A stretch of 41,753 nucleotides of DNA from contig JAFYHA010000145.1 in assembly GCA_017539425.1 (NCBI GenBank), positions 1-41,753 on the forward strand. The letters run 5' to 3'. The position numbers and the translations under genes are program-made. The DNA is from Clostridia bacterium. GTDB taxonomy: Bacteria > Bacillota > Clostridia > Oscillospirales > CAG-272. A model generated the notes under the pieces. It did not search any database and was not told the DNA's origin. It was given only the letters and a program-made list of their open reading frames with translations. Below are positions 23,091 through 30,765 of this stretch, one piece after another (the stretch's first letter is position 1; each line of letters opens with the position of its first letter).

Positions 23091-25073
23091 TCAGTCCCGT
23101 CCGGAACTCATTCGGACGATCCGGTTGGCCCGCATGGCGTTCAGGATCGCGATAACCGCCACCCCTACGTCACCGAATACGGCAAGCCACATACTGGCAA
23201 TTCCAAAGGCGGAAAGCGCGAGGATCGCCAGCTTGACGCCCAGTGCAAAGACGATGTTCTCATATACGATCCGCATCGTCTTGGATGCGATCCTCTGGAT
23301 TACGGCCAGTCCGCGCAGATCATCCTTCATCAGCACGATATCCGACGCCTCGATCGCCGCGTCCGAACCGACTCCGCCCATTGCGATCCCGATGTCCGCG
23401 CGCATCAGCGCCGGAGCGTCATTGATCCCGTCTCCCACAAAGCACAGGCATTCGCCTTTCTTTTTGGAGGCCAAAAGCCGCTCCAGTTCATCCACCTTCT
23501 GCTGAGGAAGCAGGGACGAACGGTACTCCGTGATCCCGGTCTCTTCCGCGATTACCCGGGCCGCTTCTTCACGGTCTCCGGTCAGCATGACCGTGCGGCC
23601 GTTCAGGCTACGCAGAGCCTCCGATGCTTCCGGCTTGACGGTATCCGTAATCCGGATCCATCCGAGATATTTCCCGTCCAGGGCCAAGTGTATTACCGTT
23701 CCCGCTCCGCCGACGTGCTCTCCGGTCACGCCGAACTGTTCCATCAGTTTTTCGTTTCCGCACAGGATACTGTGCCCGCCCCTGGCCTGCACGCCTTTTC
23801 CGGCGATGTTATCCAGTACATATGCGGTCGTATCCGCCGGGACTTTTCCATACGCGCTCTGGATCGATTGCGCGATCGGGTGCGAAGACTGGGATTCCGC
23901 GATGGCCGCATATTCCAGGATGAGATCCCTCCGGTCCGCGGGCTGCACTTCGGTGACTACAAAATTGCCTTTTGTCAGAGTGCCGGTCTTGTCGAATACG
24001 AATACCCGGGTCGAATTCATCCGCTCAAGATAAACCGCGCCCTTGACCAGCACACCGTTACGGGATGCCCCTCCGATTCCCGCAAAGAAGGAAAGCGGGA
24101 TCGAGATCACCAGTGCGCAAGGGCAGGAGACGACCAGGAAAGACAGCGCTCGGTAGATCCAGACTGTCCAGTTAAAGCCGTTGCCCGTCCATCCGCTGAT
24201 CAGCGGAGGCAGGACAGCCAGGATCAGGGCTGAGATCACCACCGCAGGGGTATAGACCTTTGCAAACCGGGTGATCAGAGTTTCCGACCTGGATTTCTGA
24301 TCCGACGCCTGCTCGACCAGGTTCAGTATCCGGGCCACCGTGGACTCGGAATACGGGCGGGATACCCGCATCTGCAGCGTGGATTCCACATTGACCGAGC
24401 CCGAGATCAGTGAGTCTCCCTCTTTCACGTCGCTTAAAACGGATTCTCCGGTCAGTGCCCGGGTATCCAGCGAGGAACACCCCTCCGTCACGATCCCGTC
24501 GAGCGGGACACGCTCACCGGGAAGAATCTGCAGGATGTCTCCGACCTTGACCTGCGCCGGATCCACGATCCGGAACGTTCCGTCTTCCTGCTTCTGGCGC
24601 GCCTCATCCGGACGGATATCCATCAGTTCGGAAATCGAACGCCTGGACTTGCCTACCGCGTAATTCTGGAACCATTCGCCGGTCTGATAGAAAATCATCA
24701 CGGCACAGGCTTCGTCAAAGCCCTCCGTGGACATTCCGCTCGAAGAGATTGCGGAATAGATTCCCAGAGCAAACGCGCCGATTGAAGCAACCGTCATCAG
24801 GAAGTTTTCATCAAACAACTGCCCGTGGCCGATATTCAGCACGGCTTTCCGCAGCACCCCGAACCCCACGTACAGATAAATACCCAGATACAGACCAAAC
24901 GGGAGCAACCATCCGAGGTTTTCCAAGGGAAGCAGCCGGGCAAGACCGGTTCCGTACCCGTGATGCAGGACCAGGTCAATCCCTTTGACCAGAACGAACA
25001 GACACAGTGCCGCCAGGATCCGGACCAGGTTCTTCTTCTGTTTTCTTGTTAACTTGCCTTTTTTCTTGTCCAT
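23091..25073 (-). CDS. cadA: P1B-type heavy-metal-exporting ATPase (Cd/Zn/Co class)
   Basis: The 660-residue P-type ATPase has an actuator TGES (about 208-211), metal-site CPC at residues 317-319 (SCPCAL) and the phosphorylated Asp361 in DKTGTLT. SSHPIAQ carries the nucleotide-domain HP motif, and GDGINDAPAL is the hinge. The basic N terminus goes straight into membrane helices with no HMA domain. A free HMA protein is encoded 6 bases upstream instead. It pumps Zn2+, Cd2+ or similar divalent ions out of the cell, consistent with the ArsR-type sensor in the same operon. Confidence 0.93.
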   Translation of the reverse strand: MDKKKGKLTRKQKKNLVRILAALCLFVLVKGIDLVLHHGYGTGLARLLPLENLGWLLPFGLYLGIYLYVGFGVLRKAVLNIGHGQLFDENFLMTVASIGAFALGIYSAISSSGMSTEGFDEACAVMIFYQTGEWFQNYAVGKSRRSISELMDIRPDEARQKQEDGTFRIVDPAQVKVGDILQILPGERVPLDGIVTEGCSSLDTRALTGESVLSDVKEGDSLISGSVNVESTLQMRVSRPYSESTVARILNLVEQASDQKSRSETLITRFAKVYTPAVVISALILAVLPPLISGWTGNGFNWTVWIYRALSFLVVSCPCALVISIPLSFFAGIGGASRNGVLVKGAVYLERMNSTRVFVFDKTGTLTKGNFVVTEVQPADRRDLILEYAAIAESQSSHPIAQSIQSAYGKVPADTTAYVLDNIAGKGVQARGGHSILCGNEKLMEQFGVTGEHVGGAGTVIHLALDGKYLGWIRITDTVKPEASEALRSLNGRTVMLTGDREEAARVIAEETGITEYRSSLLPQQKVDELERLLASKKKGECLCFVGDGINDAPALMRADIGIAMGGVGSDAAIEASDIVLMKDDLRGLAVIQRIASKTMRIVYENIVFALGVKLAILALSAFGIASMWLAVFGDVGVAVIAILNAMRANRIVRMSSGRD

Positions 25074-25079
25074 AGGATC

Positions 25080-25301
25080 TCAGAATCCTTCAATTTCAAA
25101 ATCCGGCTCGATTTTGCGGACCGTCTTCAGGATCTTCTTCATAAGAGCGTTCAGGTTGTCCCCGTCTCCGGTTTCCAACGTCATCTTCTGAGTCAGGAAA
25201 TTCACCCGGCAGTCCAGGACTCCGTCCATCTTCTTGATCGCATCTTCGCATTTCTGAGCGCAGACTGCGCAATCCACTTCAATTCCGTATGTGCTTTTCA
25301 T
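25080..25301 (-). CDS. Free-standing heavy-metal-associated (HMA) protein
   Basis: The 73-residue ferredoxin-like HMA domain begins MKSTYGIEVDCAVCAQKCEDAI, carrying the C-x-x-C metal site, followed by the usual two-helix four-strand pattern. It is exactly the domain missing from the N terminus of the ATPase downstream, so the usual fusion is split. It probably delivers metal to, or regulates, the pump. The ATG at 25301 is preferred over an in-frame start at 25385, which would run into the ArsR gene. GGGGCG is the nearest purine stretch upstream. Confidence 0.85.
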   Translation of the reverse strand: MKSTYGIEVDCAVCAQKCEDAIKKMDGVLDCRVNFLTQKMTLETGDGDNLNALMKKILKTVRKIEPDFEIEGF

Positions 25302-25314
25302 AAAACGCCCCTCA

Positions 25315-25638
25315 TCATTTCTTTTTGTCTTCCTGGACATGCGCCAGCGCGCAGTCAAAGATCTGCGAGACATGCTCGTCATCAATCGCGTAAAAAATCT
25401 CTTTTCCTTCCCTGCGGGTCCGGACCAGTTTTCCCTGCCTCAGGATCCGTAGCTGATGGGACACCGCGTATTTGGTCATATCCAGACACTCGGCGATGTC
25501 GTTCACACAAAGCTCTCCCTGTTCCAGAACAAACAGGATCCGGGCGCGGGTGGAATAGCCCAGGATGTTGAACAGTTCTGCCACCGCTTCCATGACCCGT
25601 TCTCCGGGCAGCTGTTTGCGGATCTCCGAAATCTCCAT
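25315..25638 (-). CDS. ArsR/SmtB family metal-sensing repressor
   Basis: The 107-residue winged-helix repressor has a recognition region DMTKYAVSHQLRILRQGKLV and a wing RREGKEIFYAI. The C-terminal helix carries D87-x-H89-x10-H100-x2-E103. This is the alpha-5 metal site spacing of SmtB and CzrA, which bind Zn2+ or Co2+ across the dimer. ELCVND (42-47) resembles the alpha-3 site, but only one Cys of the CadC pattern is kept. Metal binding would release it from the promoter at 25669-25697. It is the first gene of the ArsR-HMA-ATPase operon, with AAAGGAG upstream. Confidence 0.93.
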   Translation of the reverse strand: MEISEIRKQLPGERVMEAVAELFNILGYSTRARILFVLEQGELCVNDIAECLDMTKYAVSHQLRILRQGKLVRTRREGKEIFYAIDDEHVSQIFDCALAHVQEDKKK

Positions 25639-25668
25639 ATCGGCTGTCTCCTTTCGCTTTCTGCTCTT

Positions 25669-25697
25669 ATTATATCAACAGTTGAACAACTTGTCAA
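25669..25697 (-). promoter_or_regulatory. Consensus promoter with ArsR-type operator in its spacer
   Basis: On the minus strand TTGACA (25692-25697), a 17-base spacer and TATAAT (25669-25674), a perfect sigma-A promoter. The spacer contains the palindrome TCAACAGTTGA (25675-25685) plus further GTTG/CAAC half sites, placing a repressor between the two boxes. Confidence 0.8.
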
Positions 25698-25707
25698 CCG
25701 TTTAACC

Positions 25708-25758
25708 AAAAAAAATAAAAGCCTTTTCGCACGGATCCTTTCGGATCCGGGAAAAGGC
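25708..25758 (-). terminator. Intrinsic terminator
   Basis: A long stem (AAAAGCCTTTTC-GCAC-GGATCC / GGATCC-GGGAAAAGGCTTT) reads on the minus strand into TTTTATTTTTTTT. It ends the sugar-kinase/GH78/TSCPD operon, just upstream of the ArsR promoter. Confidence 0.85.
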
Positions 25759-25774
25759 TTTGCTTTTTGGACAC

Positions 25775-26026
25775 CTAGCTTTGACTGTATGCTTCCCTGA
25801 CCGCCTTGGTCAGCTGATCCGCACAGGAGGTACCCTTGAATCCGCAGGTGTTGCCCTCCAGTTTCTCCACGATCTGCTCGACAGTCCATCCGTCCAGCAC
25901 TTTGGACAGAGCTTTCAGATTTCCGTTGCATCCGCCCCGGAATGAGATGTTGGACACCACGTTCCCTTCCAGGTCAAACGAGATCTCCGACGCGCAAACG
26001 CCCTGTGTGCGATATGTGTATCTCAT
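25775..26026 (-). CDS. TSCPD domain protein (TIGR03905-like)
   Basis: The 83-residue protein begins MRYTYRTQGVCASEISFD, followed by SFRGGCNGNLKALSK and CGFKGTSCADQL. The conserved cysteines and the T-S-C-x-D motif match the small TSCPD family, whose domain also occurs at the C terminus of some B12-type ribonucleotide reductases. The function of stand-alone members is not established as far as I know. GGAG lies 9 bases before the ATG at 26026. A longer in-frame start at 26125 lies inside the GH78-like gene. It is the last gene of its operon. Confidence 0.85.
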   Translation of the reverse strand: MRYTYRTQGVCASEISFDLEGNVVSNISFRGGCNGNLKALSKVLDGWTVEQIVEKLEGNTCGFKGTSCADQLTKAVREAYSQS

Positions 26027-26049
26027 CGTTCTTTTCTCCTTCACAAGTA

Positions 26050-27942
26050 TTACATTGGTTTGCGGCCTGATGGCCGCATATATTTGACCAGATAGTACAC
26101 CGGCAGAGCGGACCATCCGTGGCACAGGCTTCCCGCTCCCCCGAAATCCTCCGCGCCCAGTTCGGTCTCCCAGAATGTGGTCGCGCCTGCGTCAAGCATC
26201 CGGCCGTATACCCTGCGGATATCCGCCAGAATCCTCTGCCCCGCGTTTTTTCTGTCCGTTTTGCGGATCGCTTCATACAGGAACGTGCGCATGGAAAGGG
26301 TGATCGGAACAACCAGATCGGTCCTTTCAAGAGCGGTTTCCAGTGTCTTTCGGTCACCGATACCGGCCAGTACGGCCAGCGCATTACCTAAAATACTGAA
26401 CCCGCTGCAGTCCGAGCTGACGCGGTACAGCCCCGTATCTTTGTCATAAAACATCTTCCGGATGCCCTTGCGCACGTCCGACGTATCCGTACAGCTGCCG
26501 CTCAGCCGGTCATAGAGTCCGCAGACGTACACGTACATGGCGTTCAGATTCAGGTCAAAGCGAAGAGGATTATCCGATTCCGGTCCCCGCTGCAGATCAC
26601 TGTGATTGGAATTGACCTCGTTCCATTCGTAAAAATTCCAGCACGGAAACGGGAATGAAGGGATCAACCCGGTCTGTGCGGATATCTGCCCTGTGAACGT
26701 ATCCAGAATGGTTTTCAGTACCGGCAGAAGATCGGTCAGGATTTCCCTGTCCCCGGTCACCCGGACATACTCCCAGACCTGTAGGACATACACGAGAGAA
26801 AAGAACGGGATCTCCAGGTTGGTTCCGGCCGGAAAACATATGTTCAACTGCCCGTCCGGGCGCAGCCCGCGTGAGATCATCCGGAGATTTTCCCTCTGAA
26901 AGGCATGTCCCCGGAAAGCAGTGTATCCGCACAGCATCTGGTTGCGGCTGTCCATCGTGTAGAGTGCCTGCTCGCGCCACGGACAGTCTTCATAATGCTC
27001 GTGCATACAGCACTCCAGAGTATACACCCCGACATCATAGATCTGCTGCAGGCGGTCATCCGGGAACCGGCGCGGTATCCTGGTTACCGGATATCGGACC
27101 GGCCGTATACCCAGTTTGTACACCTTGCAGCTCTCCCCGGTGAATTCCAAATACCGGCAGCCAAACCTGCGGAAGCGGTTGCGAAACCGGGTCCTTCCCT
27201 TTTTCAGCCGGATCTCTACCGAAAAGTCCCGGCTGTGGATCCTGCCGGGGACCCGTCCGTCCCTCAGATGTTCGCCGTATTCGATCCTGACGGTCTGCTC
27301 CCGGTCGCTCTCAATATCCAGTTCCAGAAATCCGACGTATTCCCGGCCCAGGTCCACAAGGACCCCATCGGAAGTCTTCCGGATCTCCCCGGATACGGCA
27401 GGCAGCAGTCTAAGCGGAAGAATTCCGTTTTCCCATGCCGTTCCCTCTCCCGTACACTGCGCCTTTTCCCAGCGGGAGTTCGCATCTCCGGTGGCATCAT
27501 AAAAATAGCTCAGTCCCATCTGGCCCGTGATCCATTTCAGATGACCGGACCGGTAGAACGGGTTCACCCGGCACAGGATATCCGGGCCGCTTTTCAGAAG
27601 GCTCCGGTCACCGGATGAGATTTCAAACAGAAGAAAGGCTTCTGCAGGGATCACCGTGGAAGAAGACACTCCCTGATGCCATACGGTGATCCGGATCTCA
27701 TTCTTGTCTTTGCAGAACCGGGTCAGATCAAACGTATAGTAAACGGGCCGGCCTGGAAAATTGGAACAGTTCCCGAACCCTGCACTCCGACCGTTGATGA
27801 AGAATTCAAAAATGGTGTCGCAGGACAGTCTCAGAATGACCTTTTGTTCTCCGTCAAAAGAAAAAGTTCCTTTAAAATCCACGTAGGTATCCTTCTCTTC
27901 CGGATCGCCTAACCAGATGCGTTCACCAGCAAGCACGCTCAT
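26050..27942 (-). CDS. GH78-like alpha-L-rhamnosidase family protein
   Basis: The 630-residue protein has no signal peptide. The N-terminal beta-sandwich (about residues 1-290, ILRLSCDTIFEFFINGRSAGFG) resembles the accessory domains of GH78 enzymes. The (alpha/alpha)6 barrel starts with YDVGVYTLECCMHEHYEDCPWREQA, where bacterial rhamnosidases have the D-C-P-x-R-E acid region. WNFYEWNEVNSNHSD and the C-terminal ATTFWETELG segment (general base Glu in T-FWE) follow. It is shorter than typical GH78 proteins. It overlaps the upstream kinase gene by 4 bases (ATGA). The real substrate may differ from rhamnosides. Confidence 0.75.
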   Translation of the reverse strand: MSVLAGERIWLGDPEEKDTYVDFKGTFSFDGEQKVILRLSCDTIFEFFINGRSAGFGNCSNFPGRPVYYTFDLTRFCKDKNEIRITVWHQGVSSSTVIPAEAFLLFEISSGDRSLLKSGPDILCRVNPFYRSGHLKWITGQMGLSYFYDATGDANSRWEKAQCTGEGTAWENGILPLRLLPAVSGEIRKTSDGVLVDLGREYVGFLELDIESDREQTVRIEYGEHLRDGRVPGRIHSRDFSVEIRLKKGRTRFRNRFRRFGCRYLEFTGESCKVYKLGIRPVRYPVTRIPRRFPDDRLQQIYDVGVYTLECCMHEHYEDCPWREQALYTMDSRNQMLCGYTAFRGHAFQRENLRMISRGLRPDGQLNICFPAGTNLEIPFFSLVYVLQVWEYVRVTGDREILTDLLPVLKTILDTFTGQISAQTGLIPSFPFPCWNFYEWNEVNSNHSDLQRGPESDNPLRFDLNLNAMYVYVCGLYDRLSGSCTDTSDVRKGIRKMFYDKDTGLYRVSSDCSGFSILGNALAVLAGIGDRKTLETALERTDLVVPITLSMRTFLYEAIRKTDRKNAGQRILADIRRVYGRMLDAGATTFWETELGAEDFGGAGSLCHGWSALPVYYLVKYMRPSGRKPM

Positions 27943-28802
27943 ACCGTTTCACCCCGACTCAGTTTCCGGGCACCCCGAAGCGCCCCTGCCGAAGGATCTG
28001 TACAGATCCGTATGTCGCTCACACGGACCAGCTTTTTCCTGAGCCCGTTCATCAGATCCGGATCCCCTGTCAGGCCTCCGGCCAGGATCAGCCGCACGGG
28101 ATTGTCAAACTCGCGGCCAGCCACGTTGACCAGGTTTGCCAGTTGTGAGCAATGCTCGTCCAGGAGGCGCTCCGCGACAGGATCCCCTTTCCGGAATGCC
28201 TCCGGAACCAAAGGGGCAAAGGCCGCGATCTCGGCAACGGAGGCCGGGTGTACGGTGCCCATTTTCTGAAGCACCATTTCAGACAGAAGAGAGGATTTCT
28301 CAAGGCCATCCCGAACAGCCAAGGCAACCCGGATGGCGTCCCGGCCCATCGCATACCCGTTTCCGCCGGGGTCAAACTCCGGGCCCCAGCCTCCAAACCG
28401 GCGAAGCCGGCCGAACCGATAAGAAAACACCACGGATCCGGTACCCCAGATCGCGGCCAGGCAATCGTCCGTCTTCTCGTCAGACAGGATCACATTCAGA
28501 ATGTCCGAGCGCACGGCGACCCGTGCCCCAGGAATGATTTTCAGAAGAAATGCCTCCAGCCGGTCTGCTCTGTCTATGGGAAGGCAACCTGCGATTCCGG
28601 CAAAGACAGCCCGGACCGTCCCGGAAGGAACGCATACCTTTTGAAATCCTTCTGAAAGCACGGCCATTGTACCTTCCAAACCACAGTTTGTCGGATTGCT
28701 CCCCGGACCGATATATTCAATTTTCCGGTCATTGGTCAGGGACTGAAACACAAATTTTGTTTTGCTTCCCCCGCCATCGATCCCGACGATCCAGTTCTCC
28801 AT
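27939..28802 (-). CDS. BadF/BadG-type sugar kinase (N-acetylglucosamine kinase-like)
   Basis: The 287-residue ASKHA-fold kinase has phosphate-1 motif IGIDGGGSKTKF-like (VGIDGGGSKTKFVF) at the N terminus. GPGSNPTN and FAGIAGC follow, then WGTGSVVFSY (phosphate-2), GGWGPEFDPGGNGYAMGRDAI (substrate loop) and LILAGGLTG (adenosine motif). These are typical of the BadF/BcrA group that includes eukaryote-like N-acetylglucosamine kinases. The context with glycosidases favours a sugar kinase. The ATG at 28802 has AAAGGA at good distance. An in-frame start at 28868 would cover the promoter and is rejected. Confidence 0.85.
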   Translation of the reverse strand: MENWIVGIDGGGSKTKFVFQSLTNDRKIEYIGPGSNPTNCGLEGTMAVLSEGFQKVCVPSGTVRAVFAGIAGCLPIDRADRLEAFLLKIIPGARVAVRSDILNVILSDEKTDDCLAAIWGTGSVVFSYRFGRLRRFGGWGPEFDPGGNGYAMGRDAIRVALAVRDGLEKSSLLSEMVLQKMGTVHPASVAEIAAFAPLVPEAFRKGDPVAERLLDEHCSQLANLVNVAGREFDNPVRLILAGGLTGDPDLMNGLRKKLVRVSDIRICTDPSAGALRGARKLSRGETV

Positions 28803-28866
28803 AGTAATCCTTTCCACCCGGAACCGCAGGCCCTGTGAATGGGCTTCGGAGGTCCGCTCCGTCTCC

Positions 28867-28872
28867 ATTATA
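28867..28872 (-). promoter_or_regulatory. Probable extended -10 of the kinase/GH78 operon
   Basis: On the minus strand TGG precedes TATAAT (28867-28872), an extended -10. No convincing -35 is present at 17 or 18 bases. Confidence 0.45.
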
Positions 28873-28904
28873 CCACATTATGTAATCCGGCGCACGAAAA
28901 CGTA

Positions 28905-28942
28905 GAAAAGACCTCCTCAGCCCAAAGGCCAGGGAGGTCTTT
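28905..28942 (-). terminator. Intrinsic terminator of the hydrogenase operon
   Basis: AAAGACCTCC (28907-28916) and GGAGGTCTTT (28933-28942) form a perfect 10-bp stem followed on the minus strand by TTTTC, about 40 bases past the hydA stop. Confidence 0.8.
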
Positions 28943-28983
28943 CCCTATGTGCTGTTCATCAGCGATTCATCTGATGCAACTGC

Positions 28984-30753
28984 TTAGTCATTGAATCCTT
29001 CTCTTGCCGCATAGGTGGTATGAAGAAGTTCGTGAGACAGATGGGAGTTCGGCTCACCGAGGAACTTTTCATACAGTTCTTTGATCTGCGGATTGTTGTG
29101 AGACTGACGGATGACCTGGCGCTCGTCCTCGGAATAGAGGGCTTTCGCGCGTTTCTCTTTGTAGGTATCCAGAATGTCATCCTCTTCATTGGGCAGGAAT
29201 GCGGGACGGACATAGCTCTGACCGCCGCCGTTGATGCAGCCGCCCGGGCAGCCCATGATCTCAATGAACTGGTACTTGCTGGTTCCGGCGCGGATCTCGT
29301 CAAGCAACACGCTGGCGGACTTCATACCGGATGCAATCGCCACATTGACGACCGTACCGTTGATGTCGATGGACGCTTCGCGGATGCCGGCATCGTGGCC
29401 GCGCACTTCCTCAAAGACGATCTTGCCGTACTCTTTGCCGGTCAGCTTGAAGTAGACCGTACGGAGAGCGGCTTCCATAACACCGCCGGTCACGCCGAAG
29501 ATAACGCCGGCGCCGGTGTAATCGCCCATAATATCCTGATCCCAGTCTTCGTCAGGCAGCCGGTTGAAGAGCATACCGGAACGGCGGATCATGCGGGCCA
29601 GTTCGCGGGTGGTAAGGACGGCGTCCACGTCGGGAATACCGTTGACCTTTTCCTGCTCGCGTTCTTTCTCGAACTTCTTGGCCACGCAGGGCATAATCGA
29701 AACGACGAAGATGTCTTCCGGGGCAATTCCCTTCTGCTGAGCCCAGTAGGACTTGATGATTGCGCCCTGCATCTGGTGCGGGCTCTTGCAGCTGGACAGG
29801 TGCGGCAGAAGATCGCCGTAGTTGTATTCTGCATAGTTGATCCAACCAGGAGAGCAGGATGTGATCATCGGGAGCACACCGCCCTTGGTCAGACGGCCAA
29901 GCAGTTCGGTACCCTCTTCCATAATGGTCAGGTCCGCGCCGAAGTTGACGTCGTATACGCGCTCGAAACCGAGACGGCGGAGGGCTGCGATCATCTTCCC
30001 GGTGACCGGTGTGCCCACAGGGTATCCGAATTCCTCACCCAAAGAGGCGCGAACGGCGGGAGCCGCCTGTACGATCACGTGTTTGCCGGCACGCATTGCC
30101 TCGTCGATCTTGTCGATCTCGCTCTTTTCCATCAAAGCACCGGTCGGGCAGACCGTTACGCACTGTCCGCACTGGATGCAGGGGGAGTCGGCAAAGCTAC
30201 GGTTTTCAGCGGGAGCCACAATGGTGTGGAATCCGCGGTTCTCAAAGCCCAGGATGCCGAGGCCGTGCGCGTTGGCGCAGCGCGCGATGCAGCGGCCGCA
30301 CAGAATGCACTTGGATGTGTCGCGGACAAGGGCGGGTGCCACGTCGTCGTAGAACACTTCGGTCTTCTCACCGGCAAATGCGCCTTCGCGGGCACCGGTG
30401 ATATTGGCAACATGGAGCAGTTCGCACTTGCCGTTCTTGTCGCACTGCTGGCAGTTCTGGTTGTGATTGGAGAGAAGAAGTTCCACGCTTCTCCGTCTCG
30501 CTTCCACAGCCTTGGGCGTGGAAATGCGGATCTCCATGCCTTCGCTGACAGGATACACACAGGAAGCCACGAGGCCTCTGGCACCGGTCGCCTCAACAAG
30601 GCAGACACGGCAGGAACCGGAGTTGCATTCGCCGTGATTGAATGCGCAAAGCGACGGGATCTCATACCCGCAAGCCTTGGCCGCTTCGAGGATGGTGAGT
30701 CCTTCTTTTACCTGATAAGGAACACCTTCAATTTTAATGTTAATCATCGCCAT
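28984..30753 (-). CDS. hydA: [FeFe] hydrogenase catalytic subunit HydA (NAD-linked type)
   Basis: The 589-residue cytoplasmic hydrogenase has an N-terminal [2Fe-2S] ferredoxin domain (CAFNHGECNSGSCRVC). A His-Cys3 cluster region (HNQNCQQCDKNGKC) and two [4Fe-4S] motifs (CILCGRCIARC; CIQCGQCVTVCP) follow. The H-cluster domain has L1 TSCSPGW, L2 MPCVAKKFE and L3 GCPGGCINGGGQ. TSCSPGW and MPCVAKK replace the TSCCPAW and MPCTAKK of ferredoxin-only enzymes. A short C-terminal small-subunit-like tail (YEKFLGEPNSHLSHELLHT) is present. With HydB and HydC it should form the electron-bifurcating or NADH-dependent H2-producing complex. GAGGAG lies 5-6 bases before the ATG. Confidence 0.96.
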   Translation of the reverse strand: MAMINIKIEGVPYQVKEGLTILEAAKACGYEIPSLCAFNHGECNSGSCRVCLVEATGARGLVASCVYPVSEGMEIRISTPKAVEARRRSVELLLSNHNQNCQQCDKNGKCELLHVANITGAREGAFAGEKTEVFYDDVAPALVRDTSKCILCGRCIARCANAHGLGILGFENRGFHTIVAPAENRSFADSPCIQCGQCVTVCPTGALMEKSEIDKIDEAMRAGKHVIVQAAPAVRASLGEEFGYPVGTPVTGKMIAALRRLGFERVYDVNFGADLTIMEEGTELLGRLTKGGVLPMITSCSPGWINYAEYNYGDLLPHLSSCKSPHQMQGAIIKSYWAQQKGIAPEDIFVVSIMPCVAKKFEKEREQEKVNGIPDVDAVLTTRELARMIRRSGMLFNRLPDEDWDQDIMGDYTGAGVIFGVTGGVMEAALRTVYFKLTGKEYGKIVFEEVRGHDAGIREASIDINGTVVNVAIASGMKSASVLLDEIRAGTSKYQFIEIMGCPGGCINGGGQSYVRPAFLPNEEDDILDTYKEKRAKALYSEDERQVIRQSHNNPQIKELYEKFLGEPNSHLSHELLHTTYAAREGFND

Positions 30754-30765
30754 TGTTCTCCTCTC

